Source: Flavobacteriaceae bacterium (GTDB lineage: Bacteria > Bacteroidota > Bacteroidia > Flavobacteriales > Flavobacteriaceae). From it: a DNA stretch of 26,821 nucleotides. The position numbers and the translations under genes are program-made. This document shows, one piece after another, positions 8,467 to 15,973 of the stretch. The stretch's first letter is position 1; each line of letters starts with the position of its first letter. A model generated the notes under the pieces. That model saw only the letters and a list, made by a program, of their open reading frames with translations. It was not told where the DNA came from and did not search any database. The stretch is taken from positions 1 to 26,821 of the forward strand of contig JAURBD010000009.1 in NCBI GenBank assembly GCA_030829155.1, written 5' to 3'.

Positions 8467-9628
8467 TATTTTTGAAAATACTCGAGTCGCTTTTGCATCA
8501 AAAACTGATTTAGAACTCAGGAAGAGTTATTGGCTTTTTAGATTAATTGCATCTCCTTTGTTGAATAAAATCGGAACACTATCTGTTCAGATCTTACTTA
8601 AACTAGGAGCCCCGATAGAGGGCCTAATTCGATCAACCATGTTCAGTCATTTTTGTGTAGGAACTAGCTTGGAAGAATCTCAATTAGTAGTTAAAAAATT
8701 AAAGAAAATCAATGTAGATTCCTGCTTAAATTATTCGATAGAGGGGGTAAAATCAGAAATTGGTTTTGAAAAAAGTCTTGATCAAACTTTAAAAATATTA
8801 GCGATTTCAGACTCCAATTTGGGAACTCCTTTTGTAGTTCTAAAACCAACAGGTTTTGGCGCAATTTCACTTTTCAAAAAAGTGAGCGAAAGCATCAAGC
8901 TTTCATCAAGTGAAATTGAAGCCTGGGAAAGGGTAAAAAAAAGATTTCAAATCTGTTGTGTCAAAGCAGTCCAACGAAATGTAAAAATCCTTGTAGATGC
9001 TGAAGAAAGTTGGATTCAACCTGCTTTAGATAACTTGGTCGAAGATTTGATGGAAACTTATAATAAAGAAAACATCATCGTTTATGCAACCATTCAAATG
9101 TATCTTTCAAATCGGCTACCTTATTTGAAATCACTATTAGTAAAAGCTGAAAAAACAGGATATCAAGTAGGAATTAAACTCGTCAGAGGAGCTTATATTG
9201 AAAAAGAAATCGCCTATGCCCAAATCAATAAATTACCCAAACCTGTTTGTCCTTCAAAAGAAGCAACAGATATAAATTTTGACAAAGCGCTGAACTTGTT
9301 GTTGAAAAACTTAAGCGATGTTGCTGTCTTTGTAGGAAGTCACAATGAAGAAAGTACCCTTAAGGCTTTGCATCAAATGGATACACAAGAGATTGCTAAA
9401 AACCACCCAAGAATATGCTTTGCTCATCTTTATGGAATGAGTGATAACATATCATATAATTTAGCTGATCAAGGATACAATGTTGTAAAATATCTACCTT
9501 ATGGTCCAATTAAAAGAGTTGTCCCCTACCTAATTCGAAGAGCTGAAGAAAATAGTTCAATTGCAAATCAAACATCAAGAGAAATGGAACTCATTCAAAA
9601 AGAAATCAAAAGAAGAAAACAAATTTGA
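8459..9628 (+). CDS. Proline dehydrogenase (FAD-dependent, monofunctional)
   Basis: A 389-residue enzyme oxidising proline to P5C with FAD and passing electrons to the respiratory chain. Family marks: the barrel strand KLVRGAYIEKE (about residues 240-250), where the Arg contacts FAD, and the C-terminal YLPYGPIKRVVPYLIRRAEEN, where the Arg360-Arg361 pair binds the proline carboxylate. It lacks the DNA-binding and P5CDH domains of enterobacterial PutA. Its size and the long insertion before the barrel resemble mitochondrial PRODH more than the ~300-residue Bacillus or Thermus enzyme. The ATG at 8459 lies inside the end of pruA (8-bp overlap). Having the P5CDH gene first and the PRODH gene second is a common flavobacterial order, from memory. 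Confidence 0.95.
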   Translation: MNSIFENTRVAFASKTDLELRKSYWLFRLIASPLLNKIGTLSVQILLKLGAPIEGLIRSTMFSHFCVGTSLEESQLVVKKLKKINVDSCLNYSIEGVKSEIGFEKSLDQTLKILAISDSNLGTPFVVLKPTGFGAISLFKKVSESIKLSSSEIEAWERVKKRFQICCVKAVQRNVKILVDAEESWIQPALDNLVEDLMETYNKENIIVYATIQMYLSNRLPYLKSLLVKAEKTGYQVGIKLVRGAYIEKEIAYAQINKLPKPVCPSKEATDINFDKALNLLLKNLSDVAVFVGSHNEESTLKALHQMDTQEIAKNHPRICFAHLYGMSDNISYNLADQGYNVVKYLPYGPIKRVVPYLIRRAEENSSIANQTSREMELIQKEIKRRKQI

Positions 9629-9636
9629 GCGTAAAT

Positions 9637-10581
9637 ATGAAACCCATTACCATTATAAAAAATCGTTCCGATATTGGAGCAGGGACTAGAGGCTCAGATT
9701 TAGGGATTGATGCAATTGAAATAGCAGCAATCAATCAAAATAACGGTTTTTTTAACGAACACCCTTTTGTAGATATTCCTTCTCACAATGAAACGATTTA
9801 TAATAAAAAATTCTTTGAAATGAAACATCGACTTGGCTTTGTTTTGGAACAATGTCAACGGGTATGTAATTCTGTAAGTAAAATTTTAGAGCAAGATCAA
9901 TTTCCCCTAATCCTTTCGGGAGATCATTCCTCAGCTTTTGGGTCTATAGCTGGGATTCAAAAAGCTTATCCTGATAAAACAATAGGAGTTTTATGGATTG
10001 ATGCACATGCCGATCTTCATTCTCCTCTAAGTACTCCCTCTGGGAATGTGCATGGAATGCCATTAGCAGCAGCCCTAGGTTTTGATAATCAAAACCTAGC
10101 CATAAATGAAATGAATCAAGAGACCCTTACCCTATGGGAAAATCTCAAAAAAGTAGGTGGAGACACCCCCAAAGTAATTCCAAAACATCTTTTGTATTTT
10201 GGAGTTCGAAATACAGAAGAACCTGAAGATAAGGTCATCAAGGAGAATAATATTAAAAATTATTCTGTCCATGAAATTCGATATCGAGGGCTGGAACTCT
10301 GTGTAAATGAAACTTTAAACCGTCTGAGGGATGTCGATATGATTTATATTTCCTTTGATGTTGACAGTATGGATTGCGATTTGATTTCAAAAGGAACAGG
10401 AACCCCAGTATCTAAGGGTTTTGATGTTGACGAAGTCGTAGAGATAATTCAAAAAGTTATTGAATCAAAAAAGGTGATTAGTCTCGAAGTAACCGAAGTA
10501 AACCCTCTTTTAGACAATAAAGGGAATCGAATGGCAGAAGCTGCTTTTGAAGTAATTCAAAGACTTTTTCAAAAAAACTAA
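9637..10581 (+). CDS. rocF: Arginase
   Basis: A 314-residue Mn-dependent hydrolase of the ureohydrolase family, converting arginine to ornithine and urea. The metal ligands are visible: LSGDHSS (His97), IDAHADLH (Asp122, His124, Asp126) and SFDVDSMDCD (Asp241, Asp243). The loop STPSGNVHGMPLA, the arginase substrate loop, separates it from agmatinases and formiminoglutamases. The first motif reads S-G-D-H where G-G-D-H is usual; the ligand itself is kept. I place the start at ATG 9637, 8 bp after the PRODH stop; an in-frame TTG at 9625 overlapping that stop is possible and would add four residues. Ornithine would need an aminotransferase, not present here, to reach P5C and then PruA. Confidence 0.94.
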   Translation: MKPITIIKNRSDIGAGTRGSDLGIDAIEIAAINQNNGFFNEHPFVDIPSHNETIYNKKFFEMKHRLGFVLEQCQRVCNSVSKILEQDQFPLILSGDHSSAFGSIAGIQKAYPDKTIGVLWIDAHADLHSPLSTPSGNVHGMPLAAALGFDNQNLAINEMNQETLTLWENLKKVGGDTPKVIPKHLLYFGVRNTEEPEDKVIKENNIKNYSVHEIRYRGLELCVNETLNRLRDVDMIYISFDVDSMDCDLISKGTGTPVSKGFDVDEVVEIIQKVIESKKVISLEVTEVNPLLDNKGNRMAEAAFEVIQRLFQKN

Positions 10582-10649
10582 TCCTGTAGTAAGATATTTA
10601 ACCTTTCAAAAAAACTTACCTTGCGCCATATCTAATTTAGCCAAATATT

Positions 10650-11060
10650 ATGGATTATAAAATAGGAGATCAGGTAGTACTCTGTGTTCAACGCGTAACC
10701 GATCTCGGATATGTAGTATTGATTGATGATGAATTTGAAGGTCTTTTATTTCGCAACGAAGTCTTCCAGCCATTGGAAAGATTTAGGGAAATAAAAGGCT
10801 ACATCAAAAACATTCGTGAGGATGGAAAAATTGATGTATCTCTTAGGCCACAGGGTTTTTTAAATGTAATTGATTTGGATTGTGATGTTGTCATGGATGC
10901 TCTAAAGAATCAAGGTCATCTGATGCTTACCGATAAAAGTACACCCTTAGCCATCAAAGGCCAACTCAATATGAGTAAAAAAGCATTTAAAAGAGTCTTA
11001 GGGTTTTTGTACAAACGTAAGTTAATACGATTATTAGATGACCGGATCGAGTTAATTTGA
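10650..11060 (+). CDS. Short CvfB/YitL-like protein: one S1 domain plus winged helix
   Basis: A 136-residue protein matching the C-terminal half of CvfB (YitL) RNA-binding proteins. Residues 1-68 look like one S1 beta-barrel, with GYIKNIREDGKIDVSL as its last strands. Residues about 75-136 look like the C-terminal winged helix, with the typical LTDKSTPLAIKGQLNMSKKAFKRVLGFLYK. Full-length members have about 280 residues with two more S1-type domains in front. The 68 bp between the arginase stop and this ATG cannot hold them, so the short form is genuine in this sequence. The ATG is the natural start; TACCTTGC at 10617-10624 is a poor -7 match. The likely role is RNA binding or translation, by family only. 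Confidence 0.82.
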   Translation: MDYKIGDQVVLCVQRVTDLGYVVLIDDEFEGLLFRNEVFQPLERFREIKGYIKNIREDGKIDVSLRPQGFLNVIDLDCDVVMDALKNQGHLMLTDKSTPLAIKGQLNMSKKAFKRVLGFLYKRKLIRLLDDRIELI

Positions 11061-11084
11061 TCGCAAATATTTAATAAAGATCGC

Positions 11085-11117
11085 TTGATGCAGGGCCATA
11101 AAGTTATTGTATCTTCG
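11085..11117 (+). promoter_or_regulatory. Putative Bacteroidota promoter of the rhlE-type gene
   Basis: A TTG at 11085-11087 and TATCTTCG at 11110-11117, close to TAnnTTTG, are separated by 22 nt. This fits the -33/-7 architecture of flavobacterial promoters with a slightly long spacer. Transcription would start near 11124. That rules out the upstream in-frame TTG at 11107 as a start and favours ATG 11149, or 11125 with almost no leader. Confidence 0.45.
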
Positions 11118-11148
11118 CAAACGTATGGGCGAAAAAAAAGCTCACTCT

Positions 11149-12417
11149 ATGAAATTTGAAGATCTCGGCCTAGAGCCATCGCTTTTAAAAGCAATACAGG
11201 AAAAAGGATATACAGAACCTTCCCCAATACAAGAAAAAGCAATCCCAGTAATTTTAAAAAGAAAAGATGTTTTAGCTTCTGCACAAACTGGAACGGGAAA
11301 AACAGCAGGATTTACGCTTCCATTACTACATGTATTATCCCAAAACAAATCAGTTAGAAACCGTAAGGTTCGCGCACTGGTACTAACACCTACTCGTGAG
11401 TTAGCAGCTCAAATCTATGATAACGTAAAAGAATACAGCACCTATATTGATATTCGTTCGACTGTCATTTTTGGAGGAGTCAATCAAAAACCACAAGTTG
11501 CAACACTTCGTAAGGGAGTAGATGTATTGATAGCAACCCCAGGGCGTTTGTTAGATCTTCATAGCCAAAAAGCATTGTCCTTGAAACAAATAGAAATTTT
11601 GGTTCTCGATGAAGCCGATCGGATGCTAGATATGGGTTTTCAGCGCGACATCAATAAAATCATGAATTTGTTACCCAAAAGAAGACAAAATCTTTTATTT
11701 TCGGCAACTTTTTCAAAAGAAATTAAAGCCCTTGCTCAAGGAATTTTACACCAACCTGTATTAGTTGAAGCAACCCCTGAAAACACTACCGTAGAGGCAA
11801 TCGTTCAAAGAGTATATAAAGTAGATAAAGGTAGAAAAGCAGAATTAATCATAAAATTGATTAAGGAAGGAAAGTGGACACAAGTATTGGTTTTTACTCG
11901 AACCAAACATGGAGCAAACAACTTGGTCAAAAAAATGTTGAAAGCAAGTATTGCAGCAGCAGCAATTCATGGAAACAAAAGTCAAGGAGCCCGCACCAAG
12001 GCTCTTGCTGGATTTAAAGACGGATCAATTGAAATATTAGTTGCAACTGATATTGCGGCTCGTGGCCTTGACATTCCATTATTGCCCCATGTCATCAATT
12101 TTGAATTACCTAATATCCCAGAAGATTACGTTCACCGTATTGGAAGAACAGGAAGAGCAGGAGCGAAGGGAGAAGCAATTTCTCTTGTATGCATTGATGA
12201 AAAGGATTACTTAAAAGATATTGAAAAACTTGTGAGTCTTTGTATTCCTTCAGAAGTAAAAGAAGGGTTTGAACCTGACCCGAACATTAAACCCGAACCT
12301 AAAAAACAAAAAGAGGGTAGAAATCAACAAAGGAACCTTAAACATTCGGGAAGCTCCAATCGTTCGAAAAAAATAAACCGTTCAGGAGGTTCTAGAAACA
12401 GAAATAATCGCCATTAG
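11149..12417 (+). CDS. rhlE: DEAD-box ATP-dependent RNA helicase, RhlE type
   Basis: A 422-residue RNA helicase with all core motifs in order: the Q motif (F3 upstream and SPIQEKAIP, residues 25-33), AQTGTGKT (45-52), PTRELAAQ (81-88), ATPGRLLDL (129-137), DEAD (154-157), SAT in FSATFS, then ARGLDIP and HRIGRTGRAG in the second RecA-like domain. The tail after about residue 385 is basic and rich in Ser, Arg and Asn, typical of RhlE-like proteins, and probably disordered and RNA-binding. I choose ATG 11149 because homologues begin at MKFEDL-type sequence and a putative promoter ends just upstream; ATG 11125 would add eight residues. Likely work is ribosome assembly or RNA turnover. Its stop interlocks with that of the gene on the opposite strand. 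Confidence 0.93.
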   Translation: MKFEDLGLEPSLLKAIQEKGYTEPSPIQEKAIPVILKRKDVLASAQTGTGKTAGFTLPLLHVLSQNKSVRNRKVRALVLTPTRELAAQIYDNVKEYSTYIDIRSTVIFGGVNQKPQVATLRKGVDVLIATPGRLLDLHSQKALSLKQIEILVLDEADRMLDMGFQRDINKIMNLLPKRRQNLLFSATFSKEIKALAQGILHQPVLVEATPENTTVEAIVQRVYKVDKGRKAELIIKLIKEGKWTQVLVFTRTKHGANNLVKKMLKASIAAAAIHGNKSQGARTKALAGFKDGSIEILVATDIAARGLDIPLLPHVINFELPNIPEDYVHRIGRTGRAGAKGEAISLVCIDEKDYLKDIEKLVSLCIPSEVKEGFEPDPNIKPEPKKQKEGRNQQRNLKHSGSSNRSKKINRSGGSRNRNNRH

Positions 12418-12662
12418 GAAAGGCCTGAAGCACGCTTTATAAAAGTTTGGTAACGTCGATAAATCCCACGGGTTTTTGCATTGCGAGAATATTTACATCG
12501 AAATAATTCATGAATAATCAAATGTTGTGCATCAGTAGCTCTTTTCATGGCTTCGTAGGTTTGGGCATCATCCCATTCAAAATCAAGCTCACCAGTATCT
12601 TTATCATAGAATCCAATGATCTCGGTTTCCATATCATACTGAACAGATACTCGGCGTTTCAT
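12414..12662 (-). CDS. Small conserved-looking protein of unknown function
   Basis: An 82-residue soluble, charged protein that I do not recognise. The first half is acidic (IGFYDKDTGELDFEWDDAQTYEAM) and the last 30 residues are strongly basic (RCKYSRNAKTRGIYRRYQTF). There is no signal peptide or membrane segment. The ATG lies 6 bp after the stop of the oxidoreductase gene, so the two are probably co-transcribed and perhaps translated together. The stop codon TAA on this strand and the TAG of rhlE share the four bases 12414-12417. The tight spacing and the ordered composition argue for a real gene. Confidence 0.7.
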   Translation of the reverse strand: MKRRVSVQYDMETEIIGFYDKDTGELDFEWDDAQTYEAMKRATDAQHLIIHELFRCKYSRNAKTRGIYRRYQTFIKRASGLS

Positions 12663-12668
12663 AGAGAC

Positions 12669-13673
12669 TTATGGCTTTATTTTTAGCACTAATTTACCCA
12701 TTTTATCCCCATTAAATAAACGGTAAAATGTATCTCTAAAGTTTTCAATACCCTCGTAAACGTCTTCTTTTGCTTTGAGCTTTCCTTCAGCCATCCACTG
12801 AGACATTTGTTTCATTGCATCACTATATTTTGGAACATAATCCAACACCACCATTCCTTTCATAGAACCACGATTAACCAAAAGAGACATATAGTTTTTT
12901 GGTCCTTGAACAGCTGTTTTATTATTGTATTGTGAAATGGCTCCACATATTACAATACGAGCATTCTTTCGAATAAAGATTAAAGCTGCATCGAGTATGT
13001 CTCCACCAACATTATCAAAATAAACATCAATCCCCTCTGGGCAATGTTGTTTGATCCCTGAGATTACGTTTTCATTTTTATAGTCTATGGCACCATCAAA
13101 ACCAAGTTCTTCGGTCATATGAGCACATTTTTCAGGACCACCAGCAATACCAATTACACGACAGCCTTTTATTTTTGCAATTTGACCTACAACAGAACCA
13201 ACTGCTCCAGCTCCCCCTGAAACTAAAACAACATCTCCTGTTTTGATCTCACCAACTTCTAGGATTCCAAAATATGCTGTCATTCCAGGCATTCCCAAAA
13301 CACCTAAATATTTAGTAATATCAGCCCAATTGGGATCGACTTTTACAAAACCATTTCCATCTCCTACATAATACTGTTGCACTCCACCCCAGCCACTTAC
13401 ATAATCTCCGACTTTGAATTTAGTATCTCCTTTTGTTTCTATAACTTTTCCAACACTCCCAGCTCTCATAACTTCTCCTATTCCTACAGGAGGTATATAC
13501 GATCGGCTGTCGTTCATCCAGCCTCGCATCGCTGGATCAAGAGAAACATGACTTTGCTCTACGAGAATTTCGCCTTCCTTGAGTGGAGCTAATGTTTCTT
13601 CTACAAAACTCCAAGTTGATTCGTTTGGCATTCCTTTAGGGCGTTCGGATAAAAGTTGTTTTTTATTAATCAT
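12669..13673 (-). CDS. NADP-dependent oxidoreductase, CurA/prostaglandin reductase-like MDR
   Basis: A 334-residue zinc-independent medium-chain dehydrogenase/reductase. The N-terminal HVSLDPAMRGWM (about residues 42-53) is typical of the leukotriene B4 dehydrogenase / prostaglandin reductase / CurA branch. The nucleotide-binding loop SGGAGAVGS (152-160) is followed by a conserved YFDNVGGDILDAAL region. Zinc-ligand cysteines of alcohol dehydrogenases are missing. These enzymes reduce the C=C bond of alpha,beta-unsaturated aldehydes and ketones with NADPH. The gene starts 56 bp after the hutG stop on the same strand, so it may be read through from the hut operon or have its own promoter. No chemical link to histidine breakdown is known to me; a detoxifying role is a guess. 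Confidence 0.9.
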   Translation of the reverse strand: MINKKQLLSERPKGMPNESTWSFVEETLAPLKEGEILVEQSHVSLDPAMRGWMNDSRSYIPPVGIGEVMRAGSVGKVIETKGDTKFKVGDYVSGWGGVQQYYVGDGNGFVKVDPNWADITKYLGVLGMPGMTAYFGILEVGEIKTGDVVLVSGGAGAVGSVVGQIAKIKGCRVIGIAGGPEKCAHMTEELGFDGAIDYKNENVISGIKQHCPEGIDVYFDNVGGDILDAALIFIRKNARIVICGAISQYNNKTAVQGPKNYMSLLVNRGSMKGMVVLDYVPKYSDAMKQMSQWMAEGKLKAKEDVYEGIENFRDTFYRLFNGDKMGKLVLKIKP

Positions 13674-13729
13674 ATTTTATTTTTAAATAACTCCTCTAAT
13701 ATAGCCCGAATTCTACTGCATTAGATAAC

Positions 13730-14728
13730 TTATTGATTAAATTCTTTTATATCTACCACGACATCTAAAAGGTGAGCAGCTAATCGAGCGGTGGCAGCAT
13801 CTTGGTCATATTTGGGGTTCAATTCTGCTAAATCTAGTGCAACAATTTTTTGGGTTTTGAAAAGATACTTTAAAACCTTGAAAACAAAAGAAGGAGAAAA
13901 TCCAACAGGAGAAGGAGCACTAACACCAGGTGCATAAGCTGAAGAAAACCCATCCAAATCAATAGTTACATAAAGGTAATCGTGCTGTTGAACAAATGAA
14001 TCTAATTGATTTTTTACTTCCTCGATGGAGGTTAATTCACAAATATCATTCAATAGATATTTAACCCCTTTATCTTTGGCAATCTTAAATAATTCAGGGC
14101 TGTTTGAAACAGATTGAATGCCTAGGGCAAAGTATTCTGTTCTGTTTTCATATTTGTTGAGAATTTGGTAAAATGGAGTGCCAGAATTGGGAAGTTCTTT
14201 TAATGGGCGCAAATCGAAATGAGCATCGAAGTTGATGATTCCTATGGAATTAATTCCTCTTTTTTGGACAGCTCGTTCAATACCTGTAAAATGCCCATAG
14301 GCAACATCATGTCCACCACCCAATACGATTGGAAATATATTTTGTGTGAGCAACTGTTCTGTAACTAATGCAAGTGCAGCTTGACATTTTTCCATATCCT
14401 CATCAACATCCCTAATATTTCCTATATCAATTATTCTTTTTGGGGGATGATTAAAGGCAAGACGACTGAGTTGTTTTCGAATAGCTTCGGGACCATTTTT
14501 AGCACCAACTCGACCTTGATTTCTTCTTACCCCCTCATCACATGCATATCCGATTATTGCAAAATCGGGTTTTTCGACTTCGGTTAAATCGTTTTGTAAA
14601 TTGATACATTCGATCCGTTGACTCCAATATTTAACATTGAGTTTTGATACAGATGTATGACCTTTCCACAATTCTTTTTTGGGAGGATCATAATTCAAGT
14701 TATAAATGTTTAGATCGATTGCATTCAT
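13730..14728 (-). CDS. hutG: Formimidoylglutamase
   Basis: A 332-residue ureohydrolase-family enzyme that splits N-formimino-glutamate into glutamate and formamide, the last step of the Hut pathway. The Mn ligands are clear: GGGHD (His140), NFDAHFD (Asp168, His170, Asp172) and TIDLDGF (Asp257, Asp259). The C-terminal ALDLAELNPKYD motif is typical of the family. Context makes formiminoglutamase far more likely than arginase or agmatinase: it is the fourth gene of a hut set and starts 3 bp after the hutI stop. It lacks the arginase loop seen in the rocF product in this window. Its presence means formamide is released here, rather than deimination through HutF. Confidence 0.94.
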   Translation of the reverse strand: MNAIDLNIYNLNYDPPKKELWKGHTSVSKLNVKYWSQRIECINLQNDLTEVEKPDFAIIGYACDEGVRRNQGRVGAKNGPEAIRKQLSRLAFNHPPKRIIDIGNIRDVDEDMEKCQAALALVTEQLLTQNIFPIVLGGGHDVAYGHFTGIERAVQKRGINSIGIINFDAHFDLRPLKELPNSGTPFYQILNKYENRTEYFALGIQSVSNSPELFKIAKDKGVKYLLNDICELTSIEEVKNQLDSFVQQHDYLYVTIDLDGFSSAYAPGVSAPSPVGFSPSFVFKVLKYLFKTQKIVALDLAELNPKYDQDAATARLAAHLLDVVVDIKEFNQ

Positions 14729-14731
14729 AAT

Positions 14732-15973
14732 TTAATTCTTAACTGCTTTTCCGTTAACATAAACTTGTTCAATCAAATTTGATCCAAAACAATAGGGGAG
14801 ATCGGTCAGCGAATGAACGGGTTTTGTTAAAATTAAGTTAGCCTTTTTACCTACAGTTATTGATCCTACTTCATGTTCTACACCCATTGCAAAAGCTCCA
14901 TTGATTGTTGCTGCATTGATAGCCTCTTGAGGTGTCATTTTCATTTTTATACATGCTGTTGAAACAATAAAATTCATGTTTCCAGACGGAGCAGATCCAG
15001 GATTGTAATCCGAAGCCAAAGCCAAGGGAAGTCCGAAATCTATTATTTTTCGGGCAGGGGTATACGGAATTTCTAAGAAAAAGGAGCAACCTGGTAAAGC
15101 AACTGGCATGGTTTTACTTCCTTTTAAAACAGCTAAGTCCTCATCACGTATTAGCTCCAAATGATCTACCGAAAGGGCATTGTAATAAACTCCAATGCCT
15201 ACTCCTCCTATCGCGTTAAATTGGTTTACATGTATTTTAGGTTTCAGGCCATAATCTTGGGCAGTTTCTAAAACATAGGCAGTATCTTCAGTAGTAAAAT
15301 AACCAGTTTCACAAAAAACATCAACTGCAGAAGCTAGGTTTTCTTTTTTAATAATAGGTAAAGTTTCTTCTAACATTGTTTTGAGAAACAACTCTTTATT
15401 AGATTTATGGGTCTCTGGAATCGCATGAGCTGCCAAGAATGTAGCTTGGATAGTTACAGGAAACTCATTTTGTAACCGTTTGATGACTCTTAACATTTTT
15501 AATTCAGACTTGGGGGTTAAACCATAGCCCGACTTTATTTCAATAGCTCCTGTCCCAAGACACATTACTTCTTCAAGTCTTACTTTACTTTGAAGATATA
15601 AGTCCTCTAAAGATGTATTTTCTAAAACTTTAGCAGAATTTAGAATTCCACCACCCATTTCCGCAATTTTTTGATAACTACACCCTTTGATTCGATCTTC
15701 GAATTCTCCCTCCCGATTACCAGCATAAACCAAATGCGTATGTGAATCACACCAAGAGGGTAAAATCATTTTTCCTGTTGAGTCAACTATTTCATCAACT
15801 TCATATTCTGGGTATTCGCTCATTGGACCGTAAGCCGCGATGACTCCCTTTTTTATGAGTAAATATGCATTTTGAATGCTAGGTAACGTTTTCATTGCTT
15901 TTCCCGAAATAAAAATCTCCGATTTTTCTCGAATTTGAATTAATTCTTTGATGTTTTTAAAAAGGATATTCAT
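14732..15973 (-). CDS. hutI: Imidazolonepropionase
   Basis: A 413-residue metal-dependent amidohydrolase that opens imidazolone propionate to N-formimino-glutamate, the third Hut step. The N-terminal metal motif is SHTHLVYAGNREGEF (His78, His80), followed by the HutI-specific SYQKIAEMGGGI. Later motifs are EIKSGYGL, HVNQF with the metal His, and LASDYNPGSAPSGN with the Asp. The ATG directly abuts the hutU stop codon (TAG then ATG, no spacer), so translational coupling is likely. Confidence 0.97.
   Translation of the reverse strand: MNILFKNIKELIQIREKSEIFISGKAMKTLPSIQNAYLLIKKGVIAAYGPMSEYPEYEVDEIVDSTGKMILPSWCDSHTHLVYAGNREGEFEDRIKGCSYQKIAEMGGGILNSAKVLENTSLEDLYLQSKVRLEEVMCLGTGAIEIKSGYGLTPKSELKMLRVIKRLQNEFPVTIQATFLAAHAIPETHKSNKELFLKTMLEETLPIIKKENLASAVDVFCETGYFTTEDTAYVLETAQDYGLKPKIHVNQFNAIGGVGIGVYYNALSVDHLELIRDEDLAVLKGSKTMPVALPGCSFFLEIPYTPARKIIDFGLPLALASDYNPGSAPSGNMNFIVSTACIKMKMTPQEAINAATINGAFAMGVEHEVGSITVGKKANLILTKPVHSLTDLPYCFGSNLIEQVYVNGKAVKN

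Noticed and set aside
9625..9636. TTG start for arginase overlapping the PRODH stop
   Set aside because: An ATG four codons later gives a start that fits the family better. The TTG stays possible but is not supported by homology.
10095..10110. S-G-D-H in place of G-G-D-H in arginase as a sign of an inactive enzyme
   Set aside because: The metal-binding His and the other ligands (DAHAD, DVD) and the arginase loop are all intact, so loss of function is not indicated.
11107..11148. TTG start for the DEAD-box helicase
   Set aside because: It falls within the putative -7 region of the promoter and adds residues that lie before the normal family start.
14871..15089. 72-aa open frame inside hutI on the same strand
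   Set aside because: It lies fully within hutI in another frame, its translation is Cys-, Trp- and Ser-rich without domain-like pattern, and hutI is clearly intact.
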